Assembly (NCBI GenBank): GCA_022509145.1
Contig: JAFLTX010000009.1
Coordinates: 1 to 47,532, forward strand
Origin: Muribaculaceae bacterium
Lineage (GTDB): Bacteria; Bacteroidota; Bacteroidia; Bacteroidales; Muribaculaceae
Direction: 5' to 3'
Length of the DNA: 47,532 nt
Part shown: positions 44,246 through 47,532 of the stretch, in pieces
How the letters are laid out: the number at the start of each line of letters is the position of its first letter
How positions within the stretch are numbered: position 1 is the first letter of the stretch
Notes under the pieces: model-generated
What the model was told of the DNA's origin: nothing
What the model saw: only the letters and a program-made list of their open reading frames with translations
Databases searched by the model: none
Made by a program: the position numbers and the translations under genes

Positions 44246-44776
44246 ATGGATAAATCATTTGTTTCTATCAGTCCCAAGGATATAAAAGAGAATCCCATAA
44301 AGCTGTTTGGCGATGACTGGGCCGTCGTCGCAGCGGGGACACCTGAAGATTTTAACGAACTGACAGTCTCGTGGGGCGCACTGGGAGACGCTTGGTGGGA
44401 TAATATGCCCATCGCGATAATTTTTGTCAGCGCCACTCGCTACACTCAAAAGTACCTGGAGAGAAACGAGACATTCTCCATCAACATATTCCCGGATGGA
44501 TACAAAAGAGCGCTCGCCTATATCGGATCCCATTCCGGGAGGGATGAAGATAAGGTTGCTGCAACAGGTTTAAAGGTGGAATTTACCGAAAATAACACAC
44601 CGATATTCCCGGAATCTAAATTGATACTGGAGTGCCGGAAAGTTTACGCGCACGACCTTGACCGAAGCAAATTTTCAGAATCCCTCATCGGCAACTACGC
44701 CCAAAAGAAATTTCAAGGCGTCATCCCCCACACCGTCTACTTCGGTGAGATAATAAACTGCTGGCAAAAAGAATAG
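44246..44776 (+). CDS. Flavin reductase-like FMN-binding protein
   Basis: This is a split-barrel FMN-binding protein of the flavin reductase/flavoredoxin family. The frame opens with a TTG at 44228, but the ATG at 44246 gives MDKSFVSISPKDIKENPIKL and 176 residues. Typical blocks are FGDDWAVVAAGTPEDFNELT with VSWGALGDAW, RYTQKYLERNETFSINIFPD, and GSHSGRDEDKVAATGLKVEF. A reductase role with NAD(P)H or an electron transfer role are both possible; the partner is unknown. It is a single plus-strand gene between minus-strand genes, so it has its own promoter. Confidence 0.87.
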   Translation: MDKSFVSISPKDIKENPIKLFGDDWAVVAAGTPEDFNELTVSWGALGDAWWDNMPIAIIFVSATRYTQKYLERNETFSINIFPDGYKRALAYIGSHSGRDEDKVAATGLKVEFTENNTPIFPESKLILECRKVYAHDLDRSKFSESLIGNYAQKKFQGVIPHTVYFGEIINCWQKE

Positions 44777-44829
44777 GCACCTAAAGCAACCTAAAGAGGG
44801 GAAGAGATTCTATTCAACTACCGACAGAT

Positions 44830-45699
44830 TTATTTTATGAGAGGGAGATCGGCCAGCATCTTTTTCAGCCTGATGGCTATTCTCGGCATCGGCTCCGCAA
44901 CTGTCAGGGAAACCAGCTCAAATTCGTTGGCAATCTTATTGATAATCCTTACCACATCCTGAAGTTTCAATCCCCCGGGAGTGGTATCGGCTACAGCTGC
45001 AACAATATCAGCAGGGTCGAGTACATCCATATCGAAATGAACAAGAACTTTCTTCTTCCCGGTGCTCTTTATCCAATTTAACAATTGGTTGGAGTCCTCA
45101 GAAAGGTCCTTGTCGGTAAATCTGGCCAAGCCGAGTTTTTCTACTCTTTCTTCTATAAACGGGAATTCGTAATCTCTGATTCCTGCAAGGCAAACGTTCT
45201 TTGGTGAAATCTTTGACGGCAACAACCCTGTAATATCCTTGTCGCCCATACCCATACAAGCTGTCAGAGCCATTGCATGATATCCGGTGTATTCATCCGT
45301 TGGCAATGTAACGTCGGGATGTTGGTCAAACCACACAACGGCTACATCATCAGCGTGCTTCTTGTTTAACCATGTGAAGACAGGCACACTGACAGAACAC
45401 TCGCCACCGAGAGTGACAATCTTGTCCGCATCTGCTACATCGAGAATATCCAGTGCAGCCTTGGTCTGCCTGATAATAATATCCTTGTCGAGGATGCCGT
45501 CGGTCACTTTTCTTTCGTGATACTCGGTTGAAACCGGAACTGTGAAAGTTCTCATTTCGGTTTCGGGTGCAAGAAAGTCAAGGAGCATGGCTCCGAGATA
45601 ATAACCGCGTGAGGAATCTTCCGCCGGTATCTTAGGTATCCAAGAGGCGATGTTGCCACCTTGCCATTGGGGATATATAAGTCTTATGGTCTTATTCAT
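44830..45699 (-). CDS. Arginase/agmatinase-family protein with altered metal site
   Basis: This 289-residue ureohydrolase-fold protein keeps most metal-binding motifs: WFDQHPD (Asp125, His127, Asp129) and HFDMDVLDP (Asp223, Asp225, Asp228). The usual GGDHS motif is GGECS (98-102), so the first metal-binding His is Cys101. Other arginase-family proteins with GGECS exist, but their substrates are poorly known, so arginase or agmatinase activity should not be assumed. The gene starts 25 bases after the stop of the GH32 gene on the same strand, so the two are probably co-transcribed, an odd pairing. No signal peptide is present, so it acts in the cytoplasm. Confidence 0.85.
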   Translation of the reverse strand: MNKTIRLIYPQWQGGNIASWIPKIPAEDSSRGYYLGAMLLDFLAPETEMRTFTVPVSTEYHERKVTDGILDKDIIIRQTKAALDILDVADADKIVTLGGECSVSVPVFTWLNKKHADDVAVVWFDQHPDVTLPTDEYTGYHAMALTACMGMGDKDITGLLPSKISPKNVCLAGIRDYEFPFIEERVEKLGLARFTDKDLSEDSNQLLNWIKSTGKKKVLVHFDMDVLDPADIVAAVADTTPGGLKLQDVVRIINKIANEFELVSLTVAEPMPRIAIRLKKMLADLPLIK

Positions 45700-45724
45700 T
45701 ATTTCTTCAGTTTTTAATTGTTAT

Positions 45725-47200
45725 TTAATCCCTGTTCCAAATCGATTTTAATTTCCAGGCATTGAGTTTCACTGCATTGGAATCTCCTGCACTGAAAATG
45801 GAGACCCCGTTCTGATTGTCGCCTGGATAAGTAAGAGCCGTCATCACTGAGGCACCGTTGTCGGCAAAAATCTCTATGGTAGATTTGTCAACGAAGATAT
45901 TCAGCAGCAGTTTGCCGTTTTGAAGCGGAACCTTACAGAAGGCCATTCTGTCAAATTTCGGTATGTCCGTGTCTGCAACATTGGTGCGGTCTAAAGTAAG
46001 GTTTTGCGAGAGAGGATCGTAAGAAAGCACCAGTCTTCGTCCTTCTCCCTCACAGAGATTGAACCCGAATGGCTGGTTCCCTTTAACGTCAAACTCGGCC
46101 TCGATTTCATAAGTGTTCTCCATTTCCGAGATCTGCTTCAGCTCCTTCACTCCCGGCTTGAGGGCCTTGGAGTATGAGAACTGTTTCCCTCGGAGCTGAG
46201 TCAATGCGGGCAATGGCGTCTGGAAGAGACGAACGCCGTCGTCGGTGGTCTTGAGGGTATATTCCCGCGGAATCGACCAGATTCCTTTACCCCATTCCGA
46301 AGGCTGCTGTTGGGCATAATCCCATGTACACACCCATCCCAAGGTATACACCGGAGCATCTGTATTGTCATAATCTTGGAACACTCTTGAGGCATAGTAG
46401 TCGAGGCCTTGGTCTATATAAAGCGGATATTGGTCAGGCTCGTCGGCTATGAATTTCTCTCCGTCAAACTCGCCGATGAAGTATTGCTCTCGCGCCCAGT
46501 TTACAGAAACAACGAGAATCCATTTCATATTGTTTAGGTCGCCGTTGACCGGCAACCGGAAGATATCCGGGCATTCCCAGGAACGGTCCTGGTCACCAAG
46601 AGGTCCAAAATCGCTAAGCCACTCCCAGCTTTTAAGGTCTCTGGACCCGTAGAAAGCCACTTTTTTCTCCAATGCTTTAGCCACGACCATCACCCAACGG
46701 CCGGCCTTCTCGTCATAAATCACAGTAGGATCCCGAAATTCAGTGCTCCAGATGTCGAGCACCGGATTGCGGTCATAATAGTGATAAGTCTTCCCTCCGT
46801 CAACACTGAAGGCGATGTCTTGAGCCTGTTTTTTGGAATCTTGGTGAAATCCCGTGAAGATTGCAACCATTGCTTCTGGGCCGTAGCCTGCAGTATTCCA
46901 TTTGTCTACTACCGTGCTCCCGGTGAAAGTGGATCTTCCTTCGGGAACATCAAGAATTGCATGATTGTTGATTTCATTCCAATAAATAAGGTCATCAGAT
47001 TCCGATGCTCCCCAGTTGTATGCCATATATTTCCCCTTATATTTGATAAGACCCGACGGATCTCCCATCCAGCGGTGAGCCGGTGTGTAATGAAACTGAG
47101 GCCGATATTTTTCCTTGTAAGTTGCAGAGTCAGAAGATTCCTGTGCCGATAATGCTCCAACTGAAAAGAATAAGAAATAGAATAAAAGTACCTTTTTCAT
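45725..47200 (-). CDS. Secreted GH32 fructan hydrolase (levanase/inulinase/invertase-like)
   Basis: This glycosidase cleaves beta-fructofuranosyl bonds in fructans or sucrose-like sugars. The frame reaches an ATG at 47281, but the ATG at 47200 gives MKKVLLFYFLFFSVGALSAQ, a clear signal peptide, and 491 residues. The five-bladed propeller carries the nucleophile Asp47 in WMGDPSG (44-50), the RDP motif at 156-158 and the acid/base Glu209 in WECPDIF. A C-terminal beta-sandwich follows (FDRMAFCKVPLQNGKLLLNI, DKSTIEIFADNG). The first motif is usually WMNDPNG; both Asn are changed here. It is followed by the arginase-like gene and may supply sugars to the SusC/D pair at 39055-43915. Confidence 0.92.
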   Translation of the reverse strand: MKKVLLFYFLFFSVGALSAQESSDSATYKEKYRPQFHYTPAHRWMGDPSGLIKYKGKYMAYNWGASESDDLIYWNEINNHAILDVPEGRSTFTGSTVVDKWNTAGYGPEAMVAIFTGFHQDSKKQAQDIAFSVDGGKTYHYYDRNPVLDIWSTEFRDPTVIYDEKAGRWVMVVAKALEKKVAFYGSRDLKSWEWLSDFGPLGDQDRSWECPDIFRLPVNGDLNNMKWILVVSVNWAREQYFIGEFDGEKFIADEPDQYPLYIDQGLDYYASRVFQDYDNTDAPVYTLGWVCTWDYAQQQPSEWGKGIWSIPREYTLKTTDDGVRLFQTPLPALTQLRGKQFSYSKALKPGVKELKQISEMENTYEIEAEFDVKGNQPFGFNLCEGEGRRLVLSYDPLSQNLTLDRTNVADTDIPKFDRMAFCKVPLQNGKLLLNIFVDKSTIEIFADNGASVMTALTYPGDNQNGVSIFSAGDSNAVKLNAWKLKSIWNRD

Positions 47201-47364
47201 GCCTGAATCATAATAATTTTTCACAAAATTAATAAAATCTAAAGACAATTTTGCGTATGATTCCGAATGATTCTTCTTCATTTACCACAATTGATGAAGA
47301 AAACCGCTTTATCAATAATCATCCCATAATTCATATAAAAATTCAGACAGGGAGATAATTTATT

Positions 47365-47394
47365 TTTGTGGAGTCGGAATTTTTTATAACTTTG
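47365..47394 (+). promoter_or_regulatory. Promoter of the TetR-family gene
   Basis: TTTG (47365-47368) and TAACTTTG (47387-47394) are 18 bases apart, one short of the usual 19-21. The -7 box matches TAnnTTTG. It points to the ATG at 47444. Confidence 0.6.
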
Positions 47395-47396
47395 CG

Positions 47397-47412
47397 CTAA
47401 CAAAATTGTTAG
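47397..47412. promoter_or_regulatory. Palindromic site over the TetR gene start point
   Basis: CTAACAAAATTGTTAG has perfect seven-base arms around AA. It begins three bases after the -7 box, where transcription should start. This is the usual position of an autoregulatory TetR operator. Confidence 0.65.
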
Positions 47413-47443
47413 TCAGTTTTGGCGGTGCAAAATTAAATGTCAA

Positions 47444-47532
47444 ATGAAACAAGAAAATTCAAACCATAATATTGAGCAAAACACTGAGCAGAAGATAATT
47501 GAAGCTGCGCAGGAGGAGTTTATGCTGAAAGG
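47444..47532 (+). CDS. TetR/AcrR-family transcriptional regulator (3' end missing)
   Basis: Only the first 29 codons are in the window. From the ATG at 47444 the protein begins M-K-Q-E-N-S-N-H-N-I and reaches EQKIIEAAQEEFMLKG, which matches the first helix of the TetR DNA-binding domain (IIEAAxxxFxxxG). The promoter and palindrome just upstream fit an autoregulated repressor. The regulated genes, often an efflux system, would lie beyond the window. Confidence 0.8.
   Translation, partial: MKQENSNHNIEQNTEQKIIEAAQEEFMLK

Overview
The window reads as a single stretch of chromosome from a member of the order Bacteroidales, plausibly a gut lineage such as Muribaculaceae or a relative. The family placement is inference. 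The order is supported by two SusC/SusD outer-membrane pairs, an ECF sigma/FecR pair, TAnnTTTG-type -7 promoter elements, a Bacteroidetes-style complex I gene order, a GDE-GT4-GH57 glycogen cluster of the kind known in Bacteroides, and a bacterial RNase P RNA. Many computed reading frames begin at upstream TTG or GTG codons. Where a downstream ATG fits the family or a signal peptide better, the start has been moved and the reason given.

Layout. 1-9025: the end of an ATP synthase operon (atpA, atpG) runs without a break into nuoI-J-K-L-M-N, closed by a strong hairpin at 9093-9136. 9263-15011 (minus): a housekeeping run of a small unknown protein, a cyclophilin lipoprotein, a DUF349-repeat protein and a patatin/outer-membrane barrel phospholipase. 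15151-18267 (plus): a cytidylate-kinase-like protein, a DUF308 membrane protein, the RNase P RNA gene rnpB and, abutting it, a YihY-family membrane protein. 18352-23205 (plus): a promoter and three-gene glycogen operon (debranching enzyme, glycosyltransferase, GH57 enzyme).

23361-33168 is accessory. A minus-strand operon TlpA-like thioredoxin, FecR anti-sigma, SusC with an STN signalling domain, SusD is read away from a plus-strand secreted three-repeat protein and an ECF sigma factor, probably the partner of FecR. 33258-35359 is the most striking part. An AbiEi/AbiEii toxin-antitoxin pair with its own promoter and inverted-repeat operator lies between two direct copies (50 bp identical, about 70 bp in all) of the 3' end of apbE. 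One copy completes the intact apbE gene and the other is a stranded tail. The module is visibly richer in A+T than the core genes. This looks like a minimal defence island inserted at the end of apbE.

35300-38772 (minus): apbE, an M6-type secreted metalloprotease, and a NUDIX regulator whose promoter (38902-38933) is flanked by two near-identical palindromes. 39055-47200: a second SusC/SusD pair, a flavin reductase, an unusual arginase-family protein and a secreted GH32 fructan hydrolase. These may form a small fructan-use locus. The window ends inside a TetR-family regulator at 47444 with a palindromic site over its expected transcription start.

The best candidates for something undescribed are the apbE-tail-bounded AbiE island, the atpG-nuoI fusion of two respiratory operons, the two-operator NUDIX promoter, and the three-repeat secreted protein next to the sigma gene.
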